Below the pieces are notes generated by a model that made no database searches, was not told the origin of the DNA, and saw nothing but the letters and a program-made list of their open reading frames with translations. A stretch of DNA of 64,000 nt. Origin: Alphaproteobacteria bacterium. GTDB taxonomy: Bacteria; Pseudomonadota; Alphaproteobacteria; UBA9219. Shown one piece after another: positions 25,602-34,503 of this stretch (position 1 is its first letter; each line of letters opens with the position of its first letter). Made by a program: the position numbers and the translations under genes. The stretch is from contig JAMFSS010000007.1 in the NCBI GenBank assembly GCA_026225415.1, positions 1 through 64,000 of the forward strand, written 5' to 3'.

Positions 25602-27152
25602 TCACAATCCGGGCTTTGACCGGCGGCCGACTATAGCAGTTGCAATCATTAAAATAAATACAATCCATACGGGTGTATTGCCCCATCTTTCAAATAGAGT
25701 AGGTGTCAGGGCTGTGGATAAGTCGCTGTCGATAATGCCCTGTTTTTCCAACCCCAGCCGTGCGGTGATGCGCCCCAACGGATCAACAACCCCCGAAATG
25801 CCTGTATTTGCAACGCGTATCAACGGCATCCCTTCTTCAATCGCCCGCACGCGCACAATGGCGAAATGTTGATAGGGGCCCGTGGTGTCGCCATACCAAC
25901 CATCATTGGTCAGGTTCGCCATAAAATCGGGGCGGTCATTGGGGTCTGTCACCGCGCCCGGGAAAATCGCCTCGTAACAAATCAGGGGGCTGAAATTCGG
26001 CAAACCCTGAATGCGGATTGTTTGCGCGCCGGGACCCGATGAAAAATCCGCACCGCTGGCCGCCAAAGTGCGCAACGGATTATATTTCCGAAGCGGCATA
26101 TATTCGCCGAACGGCACCAGATGCGCTTTGTCATACCCTGCGACCAAACGCCCCAACCCGTCGACCGCAACCATTGAATTGTAAAACTGCGTGTCGCCTT
26201 TTTCATCGATGCTGCGGCGGATCACGCCGGTGATAACTGCCGCCTCTGCTGGAATGGCGGATGCAATCTGTTTGCGGCGCAGCGCGTCTTCGGCCAAATA
26301 ATATGTCGATGCGGTTTCAGGCCAGAAAATATGCGTGACCGGTTTTTCGGATGGTGTCGCCGACAAATCGATCAAGGTCTGAAAATTCTTTTCGCGCTCG
26401 CGGTTGACCCATTTCATGCTTTGCGGCGTGTTGGGTTGCACCAAACGCACGCGCACATTCGGTTGGGTGCCCAAAAGGGTTGTTTGCAATCGGTACTCGC
26501 CGCCAAGGGCGATCAAGGCAAACAACACAAGGCTGCCGGCAAAAACGCGCCGCGCCTTTTGCGTGTTGTCTGTCAATGCGGCTGGCAAACAGGCGGCAAG
26601 GGATGTCAGCAGCGACAGAAAATAAATCCCGCCAATGCTGGTGATTTGCAAAACGGGCAAAACGCCCGACCACGCATAGCCGGACAAATTCCACGGAAAG
26701 CCGGTCAAGACATGCCCGCGCGCATAATCGGCCAGAAACCATAAGAGCCCAAATGATATGGCTCCCGTGATGCCTGACAATCCTACGCGCCGCGCAACCG
26801 CTGCCGCTATGCCGTAATAAATCGCAAAGAAGGCAGGAAGTCCGGCAATCGCCAAAGGCACCGCCCACCAAAAGGCGGCGATATCGACAAACATCGATGC
26901 CGCCGTCCAATAAAGACCAAAAACAAAAAAGCCGAACGCAAAACACCAGCCGGTGGCGAATGCTTGTTTAACGGTGGCCGTCCCCTGCAACAAAAAAACC
27001 AACGCGGGCAAACACACCCACAATACGGGAAACATATCAAAGGGCGGCATGGACAAAACCATGACCACGCCCAATCCAAACGCCAAACCCGCCCGCCGCC
27101 AACCCGTGGCGCGACGCAGATAGGCTGCAAAAGAAGAAAGGGGAATCCTCAT
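25602..27152 (-). CDS. lnt: Apolipoprotein N-acyltransferase
   Basis: 516 residues from the ATG at 27152; the frame is open further upstream, but those codons look non-coding. Lnt adds the third acyl chain to lipoproteins in the inner membrane. About seven N-terminal hydrophobic segments precede a periplasmic nitrilase domain (from about residue 215). Catalytic residues can be seen: Glu in FWPETASTYY, Lys in DKAHLVPFGEYMPLR, and Cys in LICYEAIFPG. The last segment (VWIVFILMIATAIV) is the C-terminal membrane anchor. It follows corC after a 142-base gap that contains a hairpin repeat. Confidence 0.95.
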   Translation of the reverse strand: MRIPLSSFAAYLRRATGWRRAGLAFGLGVVMVLSMPPFDMFPVLWVCLPALVFLLQGTATVKQAFATGWCFAFGFFVFGLYWTAASMFVDIAAFWWAVPLAIAGLPAFFAIYYGIAAAVARRVGLSGITGAISFGLLWFLADYARGHVLTGFPWNLSGYAWSGVLPVLQITSIGGIYFLSLLTSLAACLPAALTDNTQKARRVFAGSLVLFALIALGGEYRLQTTLLGTQPNVRVRLVQPNTPQSMKWVNREREKNFQTLIDLSATPSEKPVTHIFWPETASTYYLAEDALRRKQIASAIPAEAAVITGVIRRSIDEKGDTQFYNSMVAVDGLGRLVAGYDKAHLVPFGEYMPLRKYNPLRTLAASGADFSSGPGAQTIRIQGLPNFSPLICYEAIFPGAVTDPNDRPDFMANLTNDGWYGDTTGPYQHFAIVRVRAIEEGMPLIRVANTGISGVVDPLGRITARLGLEKQGIIDSDLSTALTPTLFERWGNTPVWIVFILMIATAIVGRRSKPGL

Positions 27153-27222
27153 AAGCCAGTGTTCGCATTCGCGCGCAACAAAATCAAACAAAAATCCCTG
27201 TGACAGCAAGAGCGACAGAAAA

Positions 27223-27293
27223 ACCTCGCCCCAACTTGTTGGAGAGGGGCAATATCACAGGAAAGCGGAAACAAATGTCAGTGGGGTGAGGCT
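27223..27293. repeat. Intergenic hairpin repeat, copy 1
   Basis: The gap between lnt and corC. It holds CCTCGCCCCAAC (27224-27235) facing GTTGG...GAGGGGC (up to 27250), then an A/G-rich spacer and a closing GTGGGGTGAGGC (27281-27292). This is the same layout as the copies at 42524-42605 and 46226-46307: a CCTCnCCC hairpin at one end and GGTGAGG at the other. Confidence 0.6.
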
Positions 27294-27294
27294 T

Positions 27295-28209
27295 CTACTT
27301 TGCCGCAGAAGAATCAGGCACGCGTTTCGGCACGCGAATACGCAATCGCTTCACGCGGCTCTGATCCATCTCCAACACTTCGAAATTCAGGCCGGACTCG
27401 CTGGGGATCTTTTCGCCCATGTGGGGGATGCGCCCCGATAAATGTGCCACATAACCGCCCAACGTATCGACATCTTCACCGTCCATCGGCGGCAAATGAA
27501 TACCGGTTTGATATTCAAACGCTTCAATCGTCAAACGCGCATCGGCCAACAAAGTACCATCGGCGCGGGTGATGATGGGCGGCGCGCCGGGCGCGTCATG
27601 CTCGTCATCGATATCGCCCACGATCTGTTCAACCAAATCTTCAATCGTCACCAAACCGTCGATGCCGCCAAATTCGTCGATCACCACGGCCATGTGCTGA
27701 CGCGTTTGCCGCATCTGTAATAAGAGTTTCGACGCGGCCATCGAAGGCGCGACATACAAGACAGGGCGCAAAATATCGGCAATCACGCAAGGACGTTGTT
27801 GCGCCAGACAAGGCACAATGTCTTTCACATGCACCATGCCAAGCACATCATCCAACGTTTCACGAAAAATCGGAATACGGCTGAACCCATGTGCCGACAT
27901 TTCATCGACCAGAATTTTAACCGGCGCATCGATGTCGAGCGCGACGATATCGGCGCGCGGCACCATGCAATCGCCCACGCGGCATTCGCGCAATTTGATG
28001 ATGTTGCCCAACAACAAACGTTCGGCAGGCGATATGCCCGACTCGGACAATGGTTCTTCAATCAGCTCTTCCACAACTTCGCGCAGAACTTCGGCGTCCG
28101 CCGGCGGGCTGATGACATGGATCAACCTGTGCCATGCATGAAGCCAGATACTTCGCGGCTCTTCGGCTGTATTGGTTACAGAAACGGGTGCAGAAGTGTC
28201 AGGTTTCAT
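27295..28209 (-). CDS. corC: CBS-domain protein, CorC/HlyC type
   Basis: 304 residues. An N-terminal helical part (LREVVEELIEEP) leads to two CBS domains (about 70-200: VPRADIVALDIDAPVKILVDEM... and ILRPVLYVAPSMAASKLLLQM with HMAVVIDEFGGIDGLVTIEDLVEQIVGDIDDEHD). A CorC_HlyC domain ends the protein (RADGTLLADARLTIEAFEYQTG...ALGGYVAHLSGRIP-like). Such soluble proteins are linked to magnesium/cobalt efflux or membrane protein quality control (YbeX). Its start overlaps the ybeY stop (ATGA). The ybeY-corC-lnt order is conserved in Proteobacteria. Confidence 0.94.
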   Translation of the reverse strand: MKPDTSAPVSVTNTAEEPRSIWLHAWHRLIHVISPPADAEVLREVVEELIEEPLSESGISPAERLLLGNIIKLRECRVGDCMVPRADIVALDIDAPVKILVDEMSAHGFSRIPIFRETLDDVLGMVHVKDIVPCLAQQRPCVIADILRPVLYVAPSMAASKLLLQMRQTRQHMAVVIDEFGGIDGLVTIEDLVEQIVGDIDDEHDAPGAPPIITRADGTLLADARLTIEAFEYQTGIHLPPMDGEDVDTLGGYVAHLSGRIPHMGEKIPSESGLNFEVLEMDQSRVKRLRIRVPKRVPDSSAAK

Positions 28210-28757
28210 TTCTTGGATCTTGTCCGTTTTTTCATTTTCTTCTTACCCAAATCGGGCAGAGCTTCATAAGGATCGGGCAACCCCAACGCGTGCATAATGC
28301 GTGTTTCAAGCTTTTCCATCGTTTCCGCCTGCCCATCCTCGATATGATCATACCCCAAAAGATGCAAAAGACCATGAATCACCAGATGAGTGACATGTTT
28401 TATCAATATCTTGTGTTCTGACTTGGCTTCAACCACAATATATTGTAAGCCAAGGGCGATATCCCCCAGCTCAACCGCCCCACCTTCTTTACCAATTTTG
28501 GGCAATTCGGCGGCTTCATGCTGAGGAAAAGACAACACATTGGTCGGTTTATCCATCCCGCGAAAATCGCGGTTCAATTGCCGTACCTGCGCATCGTTGG
28601 TCAGCAAGACTGTCGCCATAAAGGGAAAGGACAATTTCTTGGGTAGGTGTTCTGCCGTCGCCTGCGCCGCCATCTGCAAACGCCCGCGCAAATTCGGCAG
28701 CTTGCGCCAGGCGGCGGTTGCGATCTGGATATCAAGAAGGGCGGTGGGGGTCGGCAT
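28206..28757 (-). CDS. ybeY: Endoribonuclease YbeY
   Basis: 183 residues. YbeY is a metal-dependent single-strand endoribonuclease required for 16S rRNA 3'-end maturation and ribosome quality control. The zinc motif HLVIHGLLHLLGYDHIED (H-x3-H-x5-H) is complete. LNRDFRGMDKPTNVLSFPQ is the strand that precedes it. A basic tail KKKMKKRTRSKK ends the protein. It normally follows phoH, but here the gene upstream is an unrecognised coiled-coil protein (gap 64 bases). Confidence 0.95.
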   Translation of the reverse strand: MPTPTALLDIQIATAAWRKLPNLRGRLQMAAQATAEHLPKKLSFPFMATVLLTNDAQVRQLNRDFRGMDKPTNVLSFPQHEAAELPKIGKEGGAVELGDIALGLQYIVVEAKSEHKILIKHVTHLVIHGLLHLLGYDHIEDGQAETMEKLETRIMHALGLPDPYEALPDLGKKKMKKRTRSKK

Positions 28758-28821
28758 GACTGCACCCTATCCTAGTCATGGAATGAGATCAACAGAGGCT
28801 CATTTTGCCTAAGGCCATCGC

Positions 28822-30306
28822 CTAAGGCTTGGGGGCGGTGGCGCGTACACGCCCTGTTTGAACAGGCACCCCCCTCGTTTTCGGCGGGCTAAAGTAACGC
28901 TTGGTAATTCCGGTGCGCATATAGTCGGGCGCTCGGCTGTGGATATGGCCAAGGCTATTCATCTCGATATGGTTTTGCAATCGGGTTTCAGCTTGTTGCA
29001 CGCGCCAGGTAATTTCTTGCGCCGCCTTGCGCGCATATTGCAATGTTTTCTGGGTCTTGCTTTGGGAATGAAGGGTTTTATTTCTGTCCTTGATTTCGCC
29101 TCTCTGCGTCAAATCCTCTATTGTTTCTTTATAGCGGGCGATTTTTTTGGTATGCGCGCGAATGGCCATTTTCTGACGTTGTTCTTCATCGCGCAGACAA
29201 TCAACGGCGGCTTGCAGGCTGAAAAGCTGCCGCACAGAAAGTGGCAACGCCATAGCAGCTGGCTTCTGCAAACGCATCTGAAGGTATTTGGCGTGGAACA
29301 TTTCCCAATCCTTCTGCTGCGATTGCCATGCCTGACGGGTAGCCAGCACGCGCTGTCTGGCGCGGTCTAACTGTTCGCGCTTGTCCCTGATTTTATTATA
29401 AGATGCCCTGTTGGCCACCAATTTGCCAACGGCATCCTCCAGTTTCTTTGTAACCCTTTTTTCGTGCTCCCATCTGTGGCGGGCGCTTTTGGTTTTTTGC
29501 TCAGCTTCGATTTTTGCGCTTTGCAACACCATTTCTTGTTCGATGGCGTGCAGCAGATCGGCGTTCGATTTGCCAATTTTCGGCTTTTTTTCCTTGCCTT
29601 CTTTTTTCACGCTTGGGCGTATGCGCGCTTTTCTTGCAAGGCGGGCTTCCGTCCGGCTTATATGATCCAGCGCGGCATTTTCAGCATCAAGGCATTGCTG
29701 GGCGAGATCTGCTTCGCGCAACAAGAAATGACGCAAACTGCGGGTCAAATCACCTTTGGATGGCAACGGGGTATCGATTTGCGCGGCCCTGGCCGCCAGA
29801 TCATTGTCCTTTTGGATGGCGATAAAAAGGATGCGCTGTCCCAAAATCCCGCCATCTACTAATTGTTGCTGCGTGGGCGTGGTCAGAAGTTTGGCTGTTT
29901 GCGTCGCTTCTTCTTCGTTTTTGCCGTCATATTTCACCAAAATATGTTCGCGCCCTTGCTTGTCAACAAGCGGCACATAGCCGTTTTGAAGGCCATAGCT
30001 CAACTCTTCATCAAACAAACGACCCGGTAGGCGGGCATGGGGATCATCAAAACGAATGATGGGTGTGTCGCCGTCGCTGAAAATTTTTATCGGCGCGGAC
30101 ACAAGAATTTTTTCCAAAAAACTGACCAGCGCCGGGTGCGGTTCGGACATCTCCACCAAAGATTGCGCGATCTGGGCGGCGATTTTTTTGCGCAGGCCGG
30201 AAATTTCCTGACGATATTTGGATTGTGCCAATTGGTCGTCCCGCACCACATGCCAGAATGCGGGAAGGGGATTATGGCTCGTTTCAAAAACTGGCATATT
30301 ATTCAC
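28822..30306 (-). CDS. Unknown coiled-coil protein in the phoH position
   Basis: 494 residues, family not recognised. The GTG at 30306 (close to a GGAG) or the ATG at 30297 may be the start. Residues 1-175 are a mixed globular-looking part (LPAFWHVVRDDQLAQSKYRQE; IIRFDDPHARLPGRLFDEELSYGLQNGYVPLVDKQGREHILVKYDGK). Residues about 200-440 are long Gln/Lys/Arg-rich helices, probably coiled coils (AEQKTKSARHRWEHEKRVTKKLEDAVGKL). The tail is basic and Pro-rich. There is no signal peptide, no membrane segment and no Walker motif. It directly follows a second unknown gene whose stop it abuts, so both are one module. Confidence 0.75.
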   Translation of the reverse strand: MNNMPVFETSHNPLPAFWHVVRDDQLAQSKYRQEISGLRKKIAAQIAQSLVEMSEPHPALVSFLEKILVSAPIKIFSDGDTPIIRFDDPHARLPGRLFDEELSYGLQNGYVPLVDKQGREHILVKYDGKNEEEATQTAKLLTTPTQQQLVDGGILGQRILFIAIQKDNDLAARAAQIDTPLPSKGDLTRSLRHFLLREADLAQQCLDAENAALDHISRTEARLARKARIRPSVKKEGKEKKPKIGKSNADLLHAIEQEMVLQSAKIEAEQKTKSARHRWEHEKRVTKKLEDAVGKLVANRASYNKIRDKREQLDRARQRVLATRQAWQSQQKDWEMFHAKYLQMRLQKPAAMALPLSVRQLFSLQAAVDCLRDEEQRQKMAIRAHTKKIARYKETIEDLTQRGEIKDRNKTLHSQSKTQKTLQYARKAAQEITWRVQQAETRLQNHIEMNSLGHIHSRAPDYMRTGITKRYFSPPKTRGVPVQTGRVRATAPKP

Positions 30307-31221
30307 TTATCTCCGCGTAAAATGAAGCCTTCTTGTTTCCGGCAGGCTGGCGGCACGCGATGGCGCAACGTTGACTTCGTCACCCATAAGGGATTCGGCA
30401 ACGCGCAAAACCTCCAGTTTTTTGCGGCGTATACCCGCGCCCGTTTTCGATAAATCTTCTTCTGTGTCCAAATAACTATGCAGCAACCGCGCCGCTTGCG
30501 ATTGGTTGGCAGGAAAGGCGTTCGCATCCAAATAAAGCGGAACATCACCAAGCCGTGTTGGAATATAAGGCAACCCACGCCTGTCGAGCGGCAGAAAAAC
30601 GCTGTTCACCAATTCCATAGAACCGCAAATATTTTTCGTTCCCTGACGGAATTGCGGGTTATGCAAATTGAATGCCTGCAAAGGCGTTTCCGTGGCCGCA
30701 TTGTCTTCCACCCAAGGCAGAAGAACAAATTTGACATTATTGCGCTTCGGGTTTTTCAGGCTGTGAACGCCACTGACCTGATATTTAACATCCGCGAACA
30801 AAAATATCAGCGCAGATTGCAACCGGCGGCGGCGATCAATGGGTAATTTCGTTCGCGTGGTTATTTCCTTGGCCAATTTTGTCATCTGTTCCTGCAGGCG
30901 CGATGGCAAAGATTGCACCGTCCGTTCGCAATCCAGAAGGACGACATAGCGTGTCTCCCTCTGTTTGGCGCGCGCATTGATGGGCTCGGAAAGATGTGGC
31001 GTGGGCGGTTCGTCAAGCTCACCGGCCAGATAATCGACAACTTCAGGGGCGAGGACAGAGAGCAACTCAAAAGCAGCCTCCATTTGGGTGCGGCGCGTCA
31101 GCAATTCCTGATGTTCTGCGTTGATACGTTTGAAAGGAGTGTGGCTGCGGGCGGTGGCAATGCCCCTGGGCGGATTATAATCCGGCCATTCCTCAAAATA
31201 TTTGTCCCAGCAGCTACGCAT
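30307..31221 (-). CDS. Unknown protein, partner of the coiled-coil gene
   Basis: 304 residues, family not recognised. The N-terminus CWDKYFEEWPDYNPPRGIATARS is aromatic-rich. A helical stretch (INAEHQELLTRRTQMEAAFELLSVLAPEVVDYL) follows, then a mixed region VVLLDCERTVQSLPSRLQEQM, RRRRLQSALIFLFADVKYQVSG and FLPLDRRGLPYIPTRLGDVPLYLDANAF. No signal peptide, membrane segment or metal motif is visible. It lies 66 bases after miaB and ends directly before the coiled-coil gene. Codon use resembles the neighbours, so the pair is either old here or comes from a relative. No function can be assigned. Confidence 0.7.
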   Translation of the reverse strand: MRSCWDKYFEEWPDYNPPRGIATARSHTPFKRINAEHQELLTRRTQMEAAFELLSVLAPEVVDYLAGELDEPPTPHLSEPINARAKQRETRYVVLLDCERTVQSLPSRLQEQMTKLAKEITTRTKLPIDRRRRLQSALIFLFADVKYQVSGVHSLKNPKRNNVKFVLLPWVEDNAATETPLQAFNLHNPQFRQGTKNICGSMELVNSVFLPLDRRGLPYIPTRLGDVPLYLDANAFPANQSQAARLLHSYLDTEEDLSKTGAGIRRKKLEVLRVAESLMGDEVNVAPSRAASLPETRRLHFTRR

Positions 31222-31287
31222 TATTTGTTTTGTAAAAAATTACCCTAATGAAAGGCAATGTAACCGCAGAATCGCCAAAAATCCATA

Positions 31288-32634
31288 TTAATCCACGGCA
31301 ACCGCGCCATTCAAACTACTTTGATTCGCGGATATAATCTTAACCATAACTTCCTGGCCATTAATGCGTTCTCTTGCAACCGCCGGTATATCGATATAGG
31401 TCGATTGTGCATAAGGGCTGCGGCCATGCAACTGGCCGTTGTGCCTTCCGTCATCATCAAACAACACCGGCAAAACCTTGCCGATCAGTGATTGGTTAAA
31501 ACTTATCTGCTGTTCACGCAACAAAGCTTGCAGCTCCTGCAACCGCGCATCCATAACCTCTTCCGGCACCTGATTAACCATGGCGGCGGCGGGTGTGCCG
31601 GGGCGGCGGCTGTATTTAAACGAATAAGCCTGCGCAAAACCGATATCGCGCACCAATTGCATCGTCGCCTTGTGGTCGGCGTCGCTCTCGCCCGGAAATC
31701 CAACAATGAAATCGGAAGACAAAGCGATATCGGGACGCACTGCGCGCAATTTATCAATGATGCGGCGGTAATCATCGCCAGTATGTTTGCGGTTCATCGC
31801 TTCCAAAATGGAATCCGATCCGCTCTGCACCGGCAAATGCAAAAACGGCATCAATTGCGGAATATCACGATGCGCCGCGATTAGCGCGTCATCCATATCG
31901 CGCGGATGCGACGTCATGTAACGCAACCGTTTCAGATGGGGGATTTCCGCCAACCGGTAAAATAATTGGCCCAGCCCCCATACAGTGCCATCTTCGCCTT
32001 CGCCGTGGAACGCATTGACATTCTGTCCCAGCAAAGTGATTTCACGCGCGCCATTGGCAACCAGATTTTCGGCCTCGCTCACAATGCTTTTCACCGAACG
32101 CGAATATTCCGCGCCGCGCGTGTAAGGCACCACACAGAAGGTACAAAATTTATCGCACCCTTCCTGAATGGACAGAAACGCGCCAATGCCGGTTTTGCTT
32201 TGTTGGGGCAGGGCGTCGAATTTTGGCTCGACCGGAAATTCGGTGTTGAGTACCATGCCCGCTTCGCGCGTCACACGCGCGATCATTTCCGGCAATTGGT
32301 GATAGGTCTGCGGCCCGAACACCATATCGACATAGGGTGCGCGGCGTTGAATTTCGGCACCTTCCGCCTGCGCCACGCAACCGGCCACGGCGATAATCAT
32401 GCGCTCGCCCTTGGCTTTCTTTTCTTTTTGCAGGGCAGGTAAACGACCCAGTTCGGAAAACAATTTCTCGGTCGCCTTCTCGCGAATATGACAAGTATTG
32501 AAAATAACCAGATCGGCGCTCTCGGCATCCTCGCTCGGCATATAACCCAAAGGCGCCACGACATCCGCCATACGGTCGCTGTCGTACACGTTCATCTGAC
32601 AGCCCCAGGTTTTGATATGCAGCTTTTTTGTCAT
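31288..32634 (-). CDS. miaB: tRNA-2-methylthio-N6-dimethylallyladenosine synthase
   Basis: 448 residues. MiaB is a radical-SAM methylthiotransferase acting on i6A37 of tRNAs. The N-terminal UPF0004 domain ([18 protein letters not shown], with further Cys in [10 protein letters not shown] and [10 protein letters not shown]) holds one cluster. The radical-SAM motif CDKFCTFC is near residue 157, followed by [15 protein letters not shown] domain ends the protein ([14 protein letters not shown]...). The start overlaps the acyltransferase stop by four bases. In most Alphaproteobacteria phoH would follow; here it is replaced by two unknown genes. Confidence 0.97.
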   Translation of the reverse strand: MTKKLHIKTWGCQMNVYDSDRMADVVAPLGYMPSEDAESADLVIFNTCHIREKATEKLFSELGRLPALQKEKKAKGERMIIAVAGCVAQAEGAEIQRRAPYVDMVFGPQTYHQLPEMIARVTREAGMVLNTEFPVEPKFDALPQQSKTGIGAFLSIQEGCDKFCTFCVVPYTRGAEYSRSVKSIVSEAENLVANGAREITLLGQNVNAFHGEGEDGTVWGLGQLFYRLAEIPHLKRLRYMTSHPRDMDDALIAAHRDIPQLMPFLHLPVQSGSDSILEAMNRKHTGDDYRRIIDKLRAVRPDIALSSDFIVGFPGESDADHKATMQLVRDIGFAQAYSFKYSRRPGTPAAAMVNQVPEEVMDARLQELQALLREQQISFNQSLIGKVLPVLFDDDGRHNGQLHGRSPYAQSTYIDIPAVARERINGQEVMVKIISANQSSLNGAVAVD

Positions 32635-33449
32635 GATACTTCTTTGGCTAACAAGGATTGATGCGCCAGCGATTGTTCAATTCCCTTGGCGACAACGGCC
32701 TGACATTGCGCGGCCAATTCCTTGCGGTTGGCATCATGCGCTGGCGTAAGGGGTGCATGGAAAACAACTTCAATTGTAAAACCGCCATGTTTGAACACAT
32801 TCCACAAATGCGGCGGCAAGGTCATATCGCCATACCACGCATAAAGCGCGCGTTCTTCACGCAACAAAGGAAAACCGTTTAATTCGACACAGGTGACGGA
32901 AACCGGTTGGATGGTAATGGCGACATCGGGCGCGGAATCTTCGACGATGCCGAACAACGTGCTTTTGAAAGGCAAAGCGGTCAACCCGTCGGATGAAGTG
33001 CCCTCGGGAAACAAAATCAAATTCTGGTGCGTGGCCAGATGATTGTGAAGCTGGGTTTGCTGCGCGGCGGCGCGGGTCGATTTCCGTTCGATAAAAACCG
33101 TGTTTTGCATACGCGCCAGAAAACCGAATAGCGGCCATTTGGCGACTTCCGATTTGGCGACAAAACCGGCGGGCAAGACGGAACCCAGCACAAGAATATC
33201 AAGATACGAAGCATGATTGGCTACAAACAAAAGAGGCTTGGCCAGCGCAGGCGCACCGACCACCCGCACGCGCAGATCCAGCAAACGGCATAAAAAACTG
33301 TGGAACAAACGCGGGATAAAGAAAGGCTGCTCGGGGCGGTAGCGTTTAAACGCCCAGGCGACCGGAACCATCACAACAACGGCGACCAGAAAGACGACAA
33401 TCTTGGTGGCTCCGCCAAGCGTCGCAAATATGTTCTCAAGCTTCTTCAT
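32631..33449 (-). CDS. olsA: 1-acyl-glycerol-3-phosphate / lyso-ornithine-lipid O-acyltransferase (OlsA-like)
   Basis: 272 residues from the ATG at 33449; a GTG at 33467 is an alternative, and neither has a clear Shine-Dalgarno. One N-terminal membrane helix ([18 protein letters not shown]) precedes the PlsC acyltransferase domain. Motif 1 is NHASYLDIL (His-x4-Asp), then [22 protein letters not shown] and FPEGTSSDG. The gene directly follows an OlsB-like N-acyltransferase, and that pair is the known ornithine-lipid route: OlsB makes lyso-ornithine lipid and OlsA adds the second acyl chain. General PlsC activity in phospholipid synthesis is an alternative. It is coupled to miaB by an ATGA overlap. 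Confidence 0.88.
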   Translation of the reverse strand: MKKLENIFATLGGATKIVVFLVAVVVMVPVAWAFKRYRPEQPFFIPRLFHSFLCRLLDLRVRVVGAPALAKPLLFVANHASYLDILVLGSVLPAGFVAKSEVAKWPLFGFLARMQNTVFIERKSTRAAAQQTQLHNHLATHQNLILFPEGTSSDGLTALPFKSTLFGIVEDSAPDVAITIQPVSVTCVELNGFPLLREERALYAWYGDMTLPPHLWNVFKHGGFTIEVVFHAPLTPAHDANRKELAAQCQAVVAKGIEQSLAHQSLLAKEVS

Positions 33450-33476
33450 GCGCGGTTTGTCGCACAAAAAAAGGGA

Positions 33477-34343
33477 TTATTCCACTGGCAAAGTAATCCC
33501 GCTATCCCCGCCTAATTTATACTGTTTTTGGTACCGGCGGGTCATCAAATCGGTCTTGACGATAATGCAAATGTCCGTGGTGTTGAACTGATGATCGACC
33601 ACCGCCCCATCGCCCACAAAACCGCCCACCCGCATATAACCCTTGATCAAGGGGGGCAGGCTGTTATTGCCGCCGCGCGGGTCAAGCTTCATTTCCTCAA
33701 ACGCCGTGTTGGGGTCGAATGCCTCGCGCGGCAACATCTTCATATCCACATAACGTTCCGGCAAAGCCTTGGTGCGAAGCGCGGGCGGCGCAAGGTGGTG
33801 GTGGTAAAGATAGGACAGGGGGATTTTCAACGCTTCCGGGTCGGTGCCGGGCAGGCTGGCGCAACCAAACATTAAGGTCACATTATGTTTCGCAAGATAC
33901 ATACTTAAACCGCGCCACAAAAACTGCATCACAGTGCCGGTGCGGTATTCGGCATCAATGCAGGAACGCCCCAATTCCAGAATTTCACCGGGATATTCCA
34001 ACAGGCGCGACACATCATATTCCGATGAAGAATAAAACCCGCCGCATTTTTCTGCCGCTTCGCGCCGGATCAAACGATAAGTGCCGACAACAGGATTTTT
34101 GTTTTTGCGCGCATGGTCGATAACCAGAAGATGGTCGCAAAAACTATCATGCGCGTCGAAATCGCGCTTGGTTGTTTCCATTTCCACGGTGGGCTTCGCG
34201 CCCATTTCTTCGTAAAAAACCTGATACCGCAAAGCCTGCGCGTTATCGATATCCTGCGCGTCCCGCGCCAACCGCACTTCCAAAGTGCCTAACCGTAATT
34301 CCTGATCTTTGGTGTCCGCAATATTATGCAAAGAAGCGGTCAT
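33477..34343 (-). CDS. olsB: L-ornithine N(alpha)-acyltransferase (OlsB-like)
   Basis: 288 residues from the ATG at 34343 (GGAGAATCC Shine-Dalgarno). It is a GNAT-type acyltransferase of the PF13444 kind: LRYQVFYEEMGAKP near the N-terminus, VVGTYRLIRREAAEKCGGFYSSSEYD, and LELGRSCIDAEYRTGTVMQFLWRGLSMYL. These are the signature blocks of OlsB, which transfers a 3-hydroxyacyl group from ACP to ornithine. The following gene is OlsA-like, so ornithine lipids are expected in the membrane. This lipid often increases under phosphate limitation; no Pho box was searched for successfully. Confidence 0.9.
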   Translation of the reverse strand: MTASLHNIADTKDQELRLGTLEVRLARDAQDIDNAQALRYQVFYEEMGAKPTVEMETTKRDFDAHDSFCDHLLVIDHARKNKNPVVGTYRLIRREAAEKCGGFYSSSEYDVSRLLEYPGEILELGRSCIDAEYRTGTVMQFLWRGLSMYLAKHNVTLMFGCASLPGTDPEALKIPLSYLYHHHLAPPALRTKALPERYVDMKMLPREAFDPNTAFEEMKLDPRGGNNSLPPLIKGYMRVGGFVGDGAVVDHQFNTTDICIIVKTDLMTRRYQKQYKLGGDSGITLPVE

Positions 34344-34450
34344 GGATTCTCCATTTTCAAAACCCCGAAATGGGGCGGAAGGTGCGCAGGGCTTCTGCGC
34401 TCCGGCTCGAATCATAACGAAGGCAGACTATCACAAAAAAACCACAAAGC

Positions 34451-34480
34451 AAAAAGGGCGCAACCCATTGATTGCGCCCT
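34451..34480 (-). terminator. Rho-independent terminator after gltA
   Basis: A 9-bp stem, AGGGCGCAA (34455-34463) with TTGCGCCCT (34472-34480), closes an 8-base loop. Read on the minus strand it is followed by a T-run (34451-34454), so it ends the gltA transcript about 25 bases after its stop. The olsB gene then begins about 110 bases further on with its own expression. Confidence 0.85.
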
Positions 34481-34503
34481 ATAATTTGTAATTTGGAAAG
34501 GCT

